Below are positions 18,720-25,563 of a stretch of DNA of 44,736 bases, piece after piece; positions within the stretch are counted from its first letter, which is position 1, and each line of letters begins with the position of its first letter. A program made the translations under genes and the position numbers. The DNA is from Marinobacterium alkalitolerans (GTDB lineage: Bacteria > Pseudomonadota > Gammaproteobacteria > Pseudomonadales > Balneatricaceae): the NCBI RefSeq assembly GCF_017776525.1, contig NZ_JACVEW010000026.1, forward strand, positions 1-44,736. The letters are read 5' to 3'. Under the pieces are notes generated by a model. It saw only the letters and a program-made list of their open reading frames with translations, was not told where the DNA came from and made no database searches.

Positions 18720-19004
18720 ATGAACATCACCATGAATGCTGACGTTATCCAGGCAAGCCGTTACGACATGGACGGCAACAAGGGCGGTTCCATCATCACC
18801 ACCCAGAAGTCGGACGGGACCAACCCCGACCGCGCTGGCCTTGAGCTGATGAAGCTGGCCTGTGACTACGCAACCGTGGACCTGCTGCGCGATCACCTGC
18901 CCTGCAAATGCGAAATCGTGGCACAGCCCACCCAAGGGGCCGGACAGAAGATGGCGTTCAAGGTCGTCTCCATCAAACCGGCTGGCACTAAGGCTGCCGC
19001 GTGA
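18720..19004 (+). CDS. Probable single-stranded DNA-binding protein (gpV-like)
   Basis: A 94-residue soluble protein in the position where filamentous phages encode their ssDNA-binding protein, right before the coat genes. It is mostly beta-strand-like and contains aromatic and basic residues, with no signal or TM. In this family the protein coats plus-strand phage DNA until it is swapped for coat protein at the membrane. Sequence similarity to gpV is not obvious by eye; position, size and composition carry the call. GAGGAAAACACC lies before the ATG. Confidence 0.6.
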   Translation: MNITMNADVIQASRYDMDGNKGGSIITTQKSDGTNPDRAGLELMKLACDYATVDLLRDHLPCKCEIVAQPTQGAGQKMAFKVVSIKPAGTKAAA

Positions 19005-19011
19005 TTGGGCA

Positions 19012-19077
19012 GCGCCCTCGGTTCGGCGGGAGACGCGAAGCGTCTCTTGACCGAACGGCGCAAGAGGCAGAGGGCGC
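19012..19077. repeat. Nested three-tier hairpin upstream of the coat genes
   Basis: Three concentric inverted repeats: GCGCCCTC (19012) with GAGGGCGC (19070), GTTCGG (19021) with CCGAAC (19051), and GAGACGC (19030) with GCGTCTC (19040) around a GAA loop. It fills the 116-bp gap between the ssDNA-binding candidate and the first coat gene. No T tract follows, so it is unlikely to be a simple terminator. It could be an RNA processing site, replication origin or packaging signal. Confidence 0.8.
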
Positions 19078-19120
19078 GCTACAGCACGCGACGCGTTGAG
19101 TTTTCCACAAGGGGGAGTCC

Positions 19121-19357
19121 ATGCAGGTATTACCGATTTGCTCAGGCGACATGACCACGCTCGCAGATGGCAGCCTTGCATGCTCCACCCAGTGGCAACT
19201 GTTACCGGTGGATCAACTGCTGACAACCTTTGATCCGCTGAGTATGGACCCGACCGTTCTGGCTGCGGCGTTCGGGTCTGGCTTTATCGCAGTCGCAACC
19301 TTCCAGTGTGCCGGTCTTGCGGCCGGCGCCGTTCTTAAATCAATCCGAAAAATGTGA
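19121..19357 (+). CDS. Probable minor coat / virion protein (78 aa)
   Basis: A 78-residue protein with a polar N-terminal part containing two cysteines (about residues 7 and 20) and a C-terminal membrane segment (about 45-72) ending in basic residues. It precedes the major coat gene, as minor coat genes do in inoviruses. GGGGGAG lies 4-5 nt before the ATG. No cleavable signal peptide is evident. The specific homologue (pVII/pIX-type or other) cannot be assigned by eye. Confidence 0.6.
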   Translation: MQVLPICSGDMTTLADGSLACSTQWQLLPVDQLLTTFDPLSMDPTVLAAAFGSGFIAVATFQCAGLAAGAVLKSIRKM

Positions 19358-19366
19358 GGTGCTCTC

Positions 19367-19501
19367 ATGGATTACACCACTATCACCGGCTCCATCGATT
19401 TCACTACTGCTCTGGCTGCAATCGGCGCTGTTGCCGCTGCACTGGGTGCACTGTACATCGGTATGAAAGGTGCGAAAGCCGTGTTGGGCTTCCTGAAGTA
19501 A
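19367..19501 (+). CDS. Major coat protein, 44 aa, Pf3-like without leader
   Basis: A 44-residue protein: an acidic N-terminal part (Asp2, Asp11), one hydrophobic Ala/Gly-rich helix (about 14-32), and a basic C-terminus (Lys34, Lys37, Lys44) to contact DNA. This is the exact layout of inovirus major coat proteins. It lacks a cleavable signal peptide and has the same length, 44 residues, as the mature coat protein of phage Pf3, which also has no leader and inserts via YidC. GAGGTG is upstream, and a strong terminator follows its stop, as after gene VIII of Ff phages. Confidence 0.88.
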   Translation: MDYTTITGSIDFTTALAAIGAVAAALGALYIGMKGAKAVLGFLK

Positions 19502-19524
19502 TTCGGGGTCTTCGGCGCATTCCT

Positions 19525-19546
19525 GGGGACTTCGGTCCCCTTTTTT
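19525..19546 (+). terminator. Rho-independent terminator after the major coat gene
   Basis: Stem GGGGAC (19525-19530) and GTCCCC (19535-19540) with a stable TTCG tetraloop, followed by six T. It would stop most transcripts after the coat gene and keep the downstream adhesin at low level, as the central terminator does in Ff phages. Confidence 0.93.
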
Positions 19547-19572
19547 GTCAGTGGGGGTCTTATGGGGGATTT

Positions 19573-20826
19573 ATGGGTATGGACGTTTTTCGTGCTTGGC
19601 TGCGCTTGTGCGTATGGGGCGTTCTCTCGGCTTTAGTGCAAACTGCATCTGCTGCTGAAATCTCATCTAGTTCAAAAATTTATTATGCCGAAGGTGGTTT
19701 TCCTTACTCCACCTGGGGAACTGGTGTTTGTCGGCAGCTTGGATATGCAGCCGCTTATTCCAGCGGCGCTTATATCTACTGCTCTGATACTGGTAGAAAT
19801 GATGACCTCCATGATCGCGTATATGAGTCGCTTTGTCGGTATGCAATGTGGCATCCAGCATGCAACGATGAAGTTCCTTTCCCGGATGAGAAGTGTCAAG
19901 AATGGGAAGGTGGCGAAGTCGTCCTTGAAATGGATGCTTTCACCGGCGGCTATCCCTCTCAGTATTACAGTGTTGAAGGCTGTCGCGCTGTTACTACTAC
20001 AGCAGGCTGTGCCGACGATTTGGAGACCGGCAACCGTGTCTGCACGGCTATCGTTGAGTTCACCGGCGAGGAAGCGACCGGTACGGCTGAAGAAGGCCAG
20101 TGCGATGTCGAAAGCGGTTGTGAAACTGCCGGAGAAGAGCCCAAAAAGTGTTTCGATAGTAACGGTGTGTATCTCGGCACGGTTTCCGCCAATTCCTCCT
20201 GTCCAGCCGGTTACACTGATGATCCCCAGGGCGAGAAGAACTGCCTCAACCCTGATGGCACCGTGGGCTATATCGTAGGGGGCTCCGCTGAGTGCCCCGA
20301 AGGCACTACGGCTGAAGATGATAACAGCTCGCCCACCGATCCCACTGATTACACCAATTCCGATGGTTCTCTGGATACCGGTGACGGGACCGGTGATTCT
20401 GATGCGTCAACCGGTGACGGATCTACAGGGGACGGTTCTACGGGGGATGGCTCTTCCGGCGATGGGTCGGGGAGTGGTGACCCTGATGTTCAGCCTGATG
20501 ACCAGAATCAGCCTGACTGTGATCCCACCAAGTTCGGCAAGGATGGTTGCTTAAAGCCCACCGATGAACAGCAGGAGCGGGGTAAAGATGCCGGTCTTGG
20601 TTCGTTCATGGAGCGGCTGGATGCGGTGCCCATCATTGCCGCCGTCAAAGACATTAGCGGCTCAGTCCCTTCCGGCTCCTGCTCGCCGTTGTCGATTGAT
20701 ACAGCCTTCTTCTCATCCTCAACGAATATTCACTGCACGGTCATTGCCGAGAACTCGGGCATTCTGGAGGCGGTCTTCACTGCCATCTGGGCCCTGTTCG
20801 GCATCCGTATAGTCATGTCTGCCTAA
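19573..20826 (+). CDS. Minor coat / adsorption protein (pIII-like)
   Basis: About 417 residues from ATG 19573 (ribosome site GGGGGA). A signal peptide (about 1-27, ending TASA-AE) leads to a cysteine-rich receptor-binding region (about 30-260). A flexible Gly/Asp/Ser/Thr linker with repeated STGDG units (about 260-320) follows, then a C-terminal domain and a final membrane anchor (about 395-415). This is the layout of inovirus pIII tip proteins, which bind the host pilus and TolA. It lies between the coat terminator and a DUF2523-like gene. An upstream open extension in this frame crosses the coat gene and is not coding. Expect the N-terminal domain to set host range. Confidence 0.85.
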   Translation: MGMDVFRAWLRLCVWGVLSALVQTASAAEISSSSKIYYAEGGFPYSTWGTGVCRQLGYAAAYSSGAYIYCSDTGRNDDLHDRVYESLCRYAMWHPACNDEVPFPDEKCQEWEGGEVVLEMDAFTGGYPSQYYSVEGCRAVTTTAGCADDLETGNRVCTAIVEFTGEEATGTAEEGQCDVESGCETAGEEPKKCFDSNGVYLGTVSANSSCPAGYTDDPQGEKNCLNPDGTVGYIVGGSAECPEGTTAEDDNSSPTDPTDYTNSDGSLDTGDGTGDSDASTGDGSTGDGSTGDGSSGDGSGSGDPDVQPDDQNQPDCDPTKFGKDGCLKPTDEQQERGKDAGLGSFMERLDAVPIIAAVKDISGSVPSGSCSPLSIDTAFFSSSTNIHCTVIAENSGILEAVFTAIWALFGIRIVMSA

Positions 20827-20835
20827 GGGGGATTT

Positions 20836-21096
20836 ATGCTCGCACTTCTGCCGTTCTATGACACGCTCGAACACTGGTTCAAAGAGATGTTGTACTGGCT
20901 CTTTGATGTGTTGGCTTCGCTCCTGGAGGAGTTGCCGGTACCGGAATTCTTTAATGATGCCTCCGGTGCATTCTCCTCCATCCCGCCCAGCGTGGCTTTT
21001 TATCTGGCACCGATGGAGCTGGAACTTGGGTTGAGCATCATCCTCGGTGCCTATGTCCTCCGGTTTGTCATTCGCCGTATTCCGATCATTGGGTGA
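20836..21096 (+). CDS. DUF2523-like minor virion protein (pVI-like)
   Basis: An 86-residue hydrophobic protein with membrane segments (about 15-33 and 52-80) and a basic C-terminal end. Its size and place between the adhesin and Zot genes fit the DUF2523/pVI family that caps one end of inovirus virions. It starts 9 nt after the adhesin stop with AAGGGGGA as ribosome site, and the zot gene begins 3 nt after its stop. Confidence 0.75.
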   Translation: MLALLPFYDTLEHWFKEMLYWLFDVLASLLEELPVPEFFNDASGAFSSIPPSVAFYLAPMELELGLSIILGAYVLRFVIRRIPIIG

Positions 21097-21099
21097 TCT

Positions 21100-22251
21100 A
21101 TGTCTGTCTCTGCTTATACCGGCCTGCCGGGTTCCGGCAAATCCTATGGGGTCGTTGAGAACGTCATTCTTCCGTGCCTTAAAGATGGCCGCCCGATCGT
21201 GACCAACCTGCCGCTGAAACTCGGTGAGCTGCAGGAATGGTGCCGCAAGAACGGTGCGCCCATGCCGCGGATTGATATTGTCGATCTGTCCGAAGTGGCC
21301 AAGTCGGTAGAAGAAGGGTTCCTCTCCATGCGCTATGGCGCGGTGCATGTGTTCGATGAAATCTGGCGGGTCTGGCCCTCGGGTCAGAAGGTCACCCAAT
21401 GCCCTGAAGGTCATCGGGAATACTTTGCCGAGCATCGCCACCAGGTCGATGCTGCAGGGCGCTCAACCGAGATCGTTCTGATCACTCAGGACCTGTCCCA
21501 GATCGCTTCATGGGTGCGCAACTTTGTTGATGAAACCTATCGCGCCCAAAAGCTGAACCATGTTGGGCAAGACAAGCGCTACCGCGTGGACGTGTATCAG
21601 GGCGCAGTCACAGGGCAGCAGCCACCCGAGTCGCGCCGGTTGCGTCAGTTCTATGGCAAGTACCAGCCGGAGGTGTACCAGCTCTATCAGTCGGCCACCA
21701 AAGCCCAGAACAGCGGTATGCATGGGGCGGGGAAAGAAGTGAAGGCCGATAAGCGGGCCAACATTCTGAAGTCACCCAAGATATTGGCCAGCCTGATCGG
21801 GGCACCGATTCTCGGTGTGGTCGCCCTGATCTCCGTGTTCAGCATGCTGCAATCCGGTTTTGTCACTGGTGCGCAGACCGAAGACCTTGAGCCTGAAGTG
21901 AAACCCTCGGCCCCGCCGCAGGTATTCAACATGAAACAGAAGCCCAGCGCCTCCGCTTCAACCGCCCAGGCACAACCCAAGCCCAAGCCCGAACCCCAGT
22001 TCGATGATCCAGATGGCCGCCTGCCGGCTCCATCGGATGACTGGAAGCTGGTCGGGTCCGTTCGTATTCCGGATGGGTTCTTCTACGTGGTGCGCAACAC
22101 GGTGGGATACCGCTATATCGACCCGTCTGCTTGCCATGAGTATGAGGGCGGTTATCAGCTCTGGTGTCACGTTGACGGGCATCGGGTGGATCGAACAACC
22201 GGATACCAGCGAGGAACCATGGTACGGACGCCTGCACCGAGCGCGATGTGA
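21100..22251 (+). CDS. zot: Zot/pI-family phage assembly ATPase
   Basis: A 383-residue inner-membrane ATPase that drives virion extrusion. The N-terminal Zot domain has Walker A GLPGSGKS (8-15) and a Walker B-like region VHVFDEIW (about 83-90). A single TM (about 230-250) separates it from a Pro/Lys-rich linker and a periplasmic C-terminal domain. In Ff phages pI/pXI pairs with an outer-membrane secretin; no secretin gene is present here. The toxin name comes from the V. cholerae CTX relative and does not imply toxicity here. Confidence 0.93.
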   Translation: MSVSAYTGLPGSGKSYGVVENVILPCLKDGRPIVTNLPLKLGELQEWCRKNGAPMPRIDIVDLSEVAKSVEEGFLSMRYGAVHVFDEIWRVWPSGQKVTQCPEGHREYFAEHRHQVDAAGRSTEIVLITQDLSQIASWVRNFVDETYRAQKLNHVGQDKRYRVDVYQGAVTGQQPPESRRLRQFYGKYQPEVYQLYQSATKAQNSGMHGAGKEVKADKRANILKSPKILASLIGAPILGVVALISVFSMLQSGFVTGAQTEDLEPEVKPSAPPQVFNMKQKPSASASTAQAQPKPKPEPQFDDPDGRLPAPSDDWKLVGSVRIPDGFFYVVRNTVGYRYIDPSACHEYEGGYQLWCHVDGHRVDRTTGYQRGTMVRTPAPSAM

Positions 22252-22348
22252 TCCCGCGATCCGTGAGCGTAGCGACTCGGGCGCGGGACACCAGCGCGCG
22301 AATGCAGGTAGTCCACTACCACTCCGAGACGGCCCTGTAGCACGTCTC
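22252..22348. repeat. Three consecutive hairpins in the zot-rep gap (candidate origin or packaging signal)
   Basis: Hairpin 1 pairs TCCCGCG (22252-22258) with CGCGGGA (22282-22288) over a further imperfect stem. Hairpin 2 is GGTAGT-CC-ACTACC (22307-22320). Hairpin 3 pairs GAGACG (22326-22331) with CGTCTC (22343-22348). None is followed by a T run. Filamentous phages carry their plus/minus origins and packaging hairpin in just such a structured non-coding gap near the replication gene. Confidence 0.7.
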
Positions 22349-22373
22349 AAATAAAAACACGCAAGACGTTATA

Positions 22374-22393
22374 AGCAGTCACTAGCAGTCATT
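22374..22393 (+). repeat. Tandem 10-bp repeat before the rep gene
   Basis: AGCAGTCACT followed directly by AGCAGTCATT, ending 18 nt before the rep ATG. These two copies could be iteron-like sites for the replication initiator or part of a promoter. The unit is short, so chance cannot be excluded. Confidence 0.45.
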
Positions 22394-22411
22394 AGATATC
22401 AGGTGCAGCTG

Positions 22412-23671
22412 ATGAACAAAGAAAGCCTTACCCGTTACAACACCCAGTTTGAGCCTTCAAAGGATGGTCGTGTTTTTGTAAGTCCTCATGGTGAAGTAAT
22501 CGACCTGTCTGGGGTCAAAATTCTGGATACGTCCATTGATACCGTGCGTCAGCTCTACAACGGCATGTTGAACCATGACCTCCTGGACGAATTGGAGGAA
22601 CGATTAGAGGCTGAATTTAAGCCAGTGGTTGAGTATCAGGGCCATCTCTGGCGGCTGCGGCGTGGTGGAAAGGCGGGCTTCAAGTTCCTGCTGCAAAATG
22701 CCGAGTTCGGCGTAGTCATTCTGATCAAGAACAACCACACCACTGCCGATCGGGCCGGTAGTCACTGCAAAATTGAGGTATCCCCTAAGTTGATCCGTGA
22801 CCAGTCCCCCGATGTGCTGCAGCATCAAATGGATGAATTGGCGGCGGGTTGGTTCGTGACTGCACCTTCTCCCTGTGGTGTGGCGATCCACCTCGCAACC
22901 GATTGGCAAGGCTGGGTACCGCCTGCCGACTTCGTGGACCGGCTTACCTGCCGATCACAGCGCGTAAATGACCGCAACGGCTTCCAATCGCTGGAGGTGA
23001 CAACCGGCGAAGTCGCGAGTATCTACGGGCGTGGGCAGTCCTACACGTTTGGCACTGTCTCAAGCCTCCAAGCGACGCTGTACAACAAGTCGAAAGAGAT
23101 CATTGCCCACGATAAAATCGACTACTTTCACGGCATCTGGTCACGGAAGGTCGATCACGACCTGACTACACCCCTATGGAATCCTGACCAAGACGTATGG
23201 CGCTTGGAGTTCCGCTTCTCACAAACTGTGCTTCGCCAGTTTGCCGACTACAACCAAGTATCACTGAGTACCTACGAATCCGTCACCGACTACCTTTCAC
23301 ACCTCTGGGCCTATGGCCTTGACCGATTCCGACTGGATGCTGACAGGCGCTTTGTAGATCCGTTCTGGACCGTACTGCATGATGACACCCAGTGGGGCAA
23401 ACCTGCCTCCAACTTCGTGGCCAAGCGGAAGTACAAAACAGCCGGGATAGGTAATGAACGGAACGTAGCCCTTGCCTTGGGCAACCTGCTATCCATCTAT
23501 GCCAGGAACAACATCAGTGCTCGCAAGGCTTGGAGCTGTTTGAAGAAGTCGGGGCTTTGGCGTGATCTGATGGGGTACATCAAGGCCCGGGACCTAACAA
23601 AATCGGACCTATTCGACCTTATTGAACGCGGGCTACTTGAACGGAGATTAACCAGCAAAGTTGCAGCATAG
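22412..23671 (+). CDS. Replication initiation factor, RstA-like rolling-circle initiator
   Basis: About 419 residues from ATG 22412, with AGGTG 6 nt upstream. The hallmark of the Rep_trans / phage replication initiation factor family is seen: LYNKSKEI (Tyr nucleophile region, about residues 225-232) followed by WRLEFRF (about 265-271). Relatives include RstA of CTX phage and Pf-type initiators, which nick the plus strand to start rolling-circle replication. It lies just after the structured gap proposed as origin. A palindrome follows its stop. Confidence 0.85.
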   Translation: MNKESLTRYNTQFEPSKDGRVFVSPHGEVIDLSGVKILDTSIDTVRQLYNGMLNHDLLDELEERLEAEFKPVVEYQGHLWRLRRGGKAGFKFLLQNAEFGVVILIKNNHTTADRAGSHCKIEVSPKLIRDQSPDVLQHQMDELAAGWFVTAPSPCGVAIHLATDWQGWVPPADFVDRLTCRSQRVNDRNGFQSLEVTTGEVASIYGRGQSYTFGTVSSLQATLYNKSKEIIAHDKIDYFHGIWSRKVDHDLTTPLWNPDQDVWRLEFRFSQTVLRQFADYNQVSLSTYESVTDYLSHLWAYGLDRFRLDADRRFVDPFWTVLHDDTQWGKPASNFVAKRKYKTAGIGNERNVALALGNLLSIYARNNISARKAWSCLKKSGLWRDLMGYIKARDLTKSDLFDLIERGLLERRLTSKVAA

Positions 23672-23698
23672 CCAATACCTCATTAGGTAGTCATTGGC
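23671..23698. promoter_or_regulatory. Palindrome between rep and the toxin-antitoxin pair
   Basis: GCCAAT (23671) pairs with ATTGGC (23693) and ACCT (23677) with AGGT (23685), with a 4-nt bulge on the right arm. It could be a weak terminator for rep or an operator for the following gene pair. Repeats TGATGCAG (23743 and 23765) and CAAATTT (23731 and 23759) lie further on, before the antitoxin gene. Confidence 0.45.
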
Positions 23699-23807
23699 TC
23701 GCTTCATTCGTCATTCGTATATTTTTTGTTCAAATTTCGCTATGATGCAGATGTGGTGCAAATTTGATGCAGCCACAGATGAATTACTCTCGAAAGGAAA
23801 ACTAGAC

Positions 23808-24011
23808 ATGCCACAACTGAAGCAAACAGATACCACTCGCCCACGCCCAGCGACTGCGCGTGATGTGGTTGCTGCGGCTGAAGCTGGTAACAAAGTCTTT
23901 GAGTTCCATCAGAAGCACAACCGCTTTCCTAATCAGGATGAGCTGGCGTTCTTCGCTAAGTACAACAGGTTCCCGACTGAATCAGAGCTTGCTGCAGAGG
24001 CTCGCCACTGA
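23808..24011 (+). CDS. Putative antitoxin with tandem NRFP repeats (67 aa)
   Basis: A 67-residue protein starting at ATG 23808 (ribosome site AAAGGAA), 3 nt before the YafO-like toxin gene. It contains two copies of KxNRFPxxxELA, at residues 36-47 and 51-62, a 15-residue period suggesting two repeated helical units. A short basic/proline N-terminal region precedes them. It does not look like the classical YafN/Phd antitoxin, so the antitoxin role is inferred only from gene order, small size and coupling. Confidence 0.55.
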   Translation: MPQLKQTDTTRPRPATARDVVAAAEAGNKVFEFHQKHNRFPNQDELAFFAKYNRFPTESELAAEARH

Positions 24012-24014
24012 TCA

Positions 24015-24434
24015 GTGTCTAAGGTTTACACCTGCCCTATTTTCAGGGCCCTGCCAGGATGGCAGTACCACAAAACCAGCTTTGAAGATTACAAGCTCAA
24101 AGGCATCGTACCTGACTACTTTGGTCGAGATGCTGAGCTTTCGCTTCCTGACGTTCACCATATTCACCTGGCACACACTGACGAATTAGCGGCAGAGTGG
24201 GTGGAGCGCTACCCACACATATCTCAGGTGTATTACCGAACCACCCGCATCAGTGAACCTGAAAACGACTACTGGTTGATTTATGCTTACGATGATGTTG
24301 ATCAGTGCTACTTGCTGTTGACCATTGTGGGCCCTGAGGCCCATAACCAAGACAAATGGCGCAGCTATTTAAACGGGCTCCTCATATCCATTGTAGAACC
24401 TTGGATTCAAGGACGTTTGGAAGGCGTTGAGTAG
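24015..24434 (+). CDS. YafO-family toxin (ribosome-dependent mRNA interferase type)
   Basis: A 139-residue protein with the YafO signature: YKLKGIVPDYFGRDAEL followed by HHIHLA, which lines up with the E. coli YafO core YKRDGVLPDTFGRDA...AHIHLA as I remember it. E. coli YafO associates with the ribosome and cleaves mRNA, and is induced by SOS with dinB. It starts with GTG 3 nt after the putative antitoxin stop, so the pair is coupled. It ends just before the right arm site and attR. Pf prophages of P. aeruginosa also carry a toxin-antitoxin module. It may stabilise the prophage or exclude related phages. Confidence 0.75.
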   Translation: MSKVYTCPIFRALPGWQYHKTSFEDYKLKGIVPDYFGRDAELSLPDVHHIHLAHTDELAAEWVERYPHISQVYYRTTRISEPENDYWLIYAYDDVDQCYLLLTIVGPEAHNQDKWRSYLNGLLISIVEPWIQGRLEGVE

Positions 24435-24437
24435 TGA

Positions 24438-24452
24438 CCACAAAATGTCCAC
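24438..24452. promoter_or_regulatory. Candidate integrase arm-type site, right
   Basis: CCACAAAATGTCCAC, one base different from the word at 13397-13411, 95 bp inside attR. It starts 4 nt after the toxin stop. In the circular phage the two sites would flank attP. Confidence 0.55.
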
Positions 24453-24546
24453 GCAGTAGAGAAACAAAGGCTGCCACTGAGATCAAAAACATCATAAGCC
24501 TTTGATATGAAAGAACATGATAGACAGTGGTAACCCGTAAAAAGGT

Positions 24547-24608
24547 TTCAAAATCCGTTGCCTTAACGGGCGTGCCGGTTCGAGTCCGGCCACTGGTACC
24601 ATGAAAAT
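24547..24608. repeat. attR core (62-bp direct repeat, copy 2; tRNA-Leu 3' remnant)
   Basis: A perfect copy of 13258-13319 that carries the 3' half of tRNA-Leu, from the anticodon loop to CCA, plus 7 nt. It lacks the 5' half, so it is not a working tRNA. It marks the right junction and is the chromosome's original tRNA end. Confidence 0.92.
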
Positions 24609-24642
24609 TCGTTTAGAATTGACACCTGTAATTAGTGAGCCT

Positions 24643-25563
24643 TCACGGCCACAAGATCTTTTCCAGCTCCGCAATAATCGCCTCCCGTGTATCCTCCCCA
24701 GCCTTATCAAGATTAAGCTCCCGCCACTTTACAGCGGGAAGCTTATCGAGACCGTCCTGTCCAAGACGCTCCCATTCAGGGCTGCGCCGATAGAAGGATA
24801 TAAGGAACTGTTTATGGTCCTCGGGCATACCGGATACCACGCCCGCCGCCAGTGTAGCGCGAGCGGCCACTAGTGTTTCGAGTAAAACCTCATCTTCCGT
24901 CATACCCCGAAAGTTCTGCTCGTATTCCTGCGCGATGTCTTTTTCAGTTGGAACCAGAAGCGACTGCGGTGAATGATCGTGGCTAATGAGATAGATGATG
25001 AGCGCTGTCCGCAGTTCATCGGTGAGCCCTTCATTCTCTAAAAGCTGGTTCACATCGAACAGATCACGGGGGTGCTGCCGATCCAGCGCCGCCATGATTT
25101 TACCGGCATAAAGATCAGCAAAAGAAAGCACATTGATTTCAGCGAAGCCGAATTCATCTTCCGCCTTCTCTGAAATCATCGTCATGACAGGATCATAGAC
25201 ACAACCCCGCAGAACCGGTGTCACCTCGATCTTTATCTGTACGCGATCAGGTGTTCGGACAACGAGCTTGTTGATTTTGGAGTGCCCCTTCGGGGCCGTC
25301 GCGTTGATTGATATACGGTCATCGCTTTTTCTGAGGCGGTCCGCAATGCGCTTTAACGCCGCATCTATTCCCGATAAAGCCTCGCCCCTGTCCCCCTGCG
25401 GCAACCAGGTAAGATCAATATCGACGGATAAACGTGGCATATCACGGATGAACAGGTTAATCGCCGTCCCTCCTTTAAGCGCGAAGCACTCCTCTTCCGC
25501 CACATGCGGAAGCGTGCGGACCAGCAGCTCGACCTGTTTACGATAACGATCCTCAAAAGCCAT
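24643..25563 (-). CDS. abiEii: AbiEii nucleotidyltransferase toxin
   Basis: A 306-residue toxin of the type IV AbiE system. It has the DNA polymerase beta-like nucleotidyltransferase motif: GGT (31-33), about 14 residues later D48-x-D50 (SVDIDL), and an LKGGTAINLF lead-in typical of AbiEii. These toxins transfer nucleotides to RNA targets and stall growth, often aborting phage infection. ATG 25563 is used because it gives the family N-terminus and overlaps the upstream antitoxin stop by 11 nt. The gene ends 35 bp from attR. Confidence 0.9.
   Translation of the reverse strand: MAFEDRYRKQVELLVRTLPHVAEEECFALKGGTAINLFIRDMPRLSVDIDLTWLPQGDRGEALSGIDAALKRIADRLRKSDDRISINATAPKGHSKINKLVVRTPDRVQIKIEVTPVLRGCVYDPVMTMISEKAEDEFGFAEINVLSFADLYAGKIMAALDRQHPRDLFDVNQLLENEGLTDELRTALIIYLISHDHSPQSLLVPTEKDIAQEYEQNFRGMTEDEVLLETLVAARATLAAGVVSGMPEDHKQFLISFYRRSPEWERLGQDGLDKLPAVKWRELNLDKAGEDTREAIIAELEKILWP

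Larger units (their letters stand above)
13258..24608. mobile_element. Integrated filamentous phage (inovirus) prophage in tRNA-Leu
   Basis: Bounded by 62-bp identical direct repeats at 13258-13319 and 24547-24608, that is, tRNA-Leu 3' half plus 7 nt; one repeat plus the interior is 11,289 bp. Inside are a tyrosine integrase, a repressor-like gene, small early genes, an ssDNA-binding candidate, coat proteins, an adhesin-like protein, a DUF2523-like protein, Zot/pI and an RstA-like initiator in the usual inovirus order, plus cargo at both ends. No secretin (pIV) gene was seen. All phage genes appear open, so the element may be functional. Confidence 0.9.

Noticed and set aside
19354-19572. Upstream extension of the pIII-like frame across the major coat gene
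   Set aside because: It would overlap the coat gene and its terminator; ATG 19573 has a good ribosome site and begins a clear signal peptide.
24547-24601. A second tRNA-Leu gene at the right prophage end
   Set aside because: Only the 3' half is present; the acceptor 5' strand and D-arm are missing, so it is an attR remnant.
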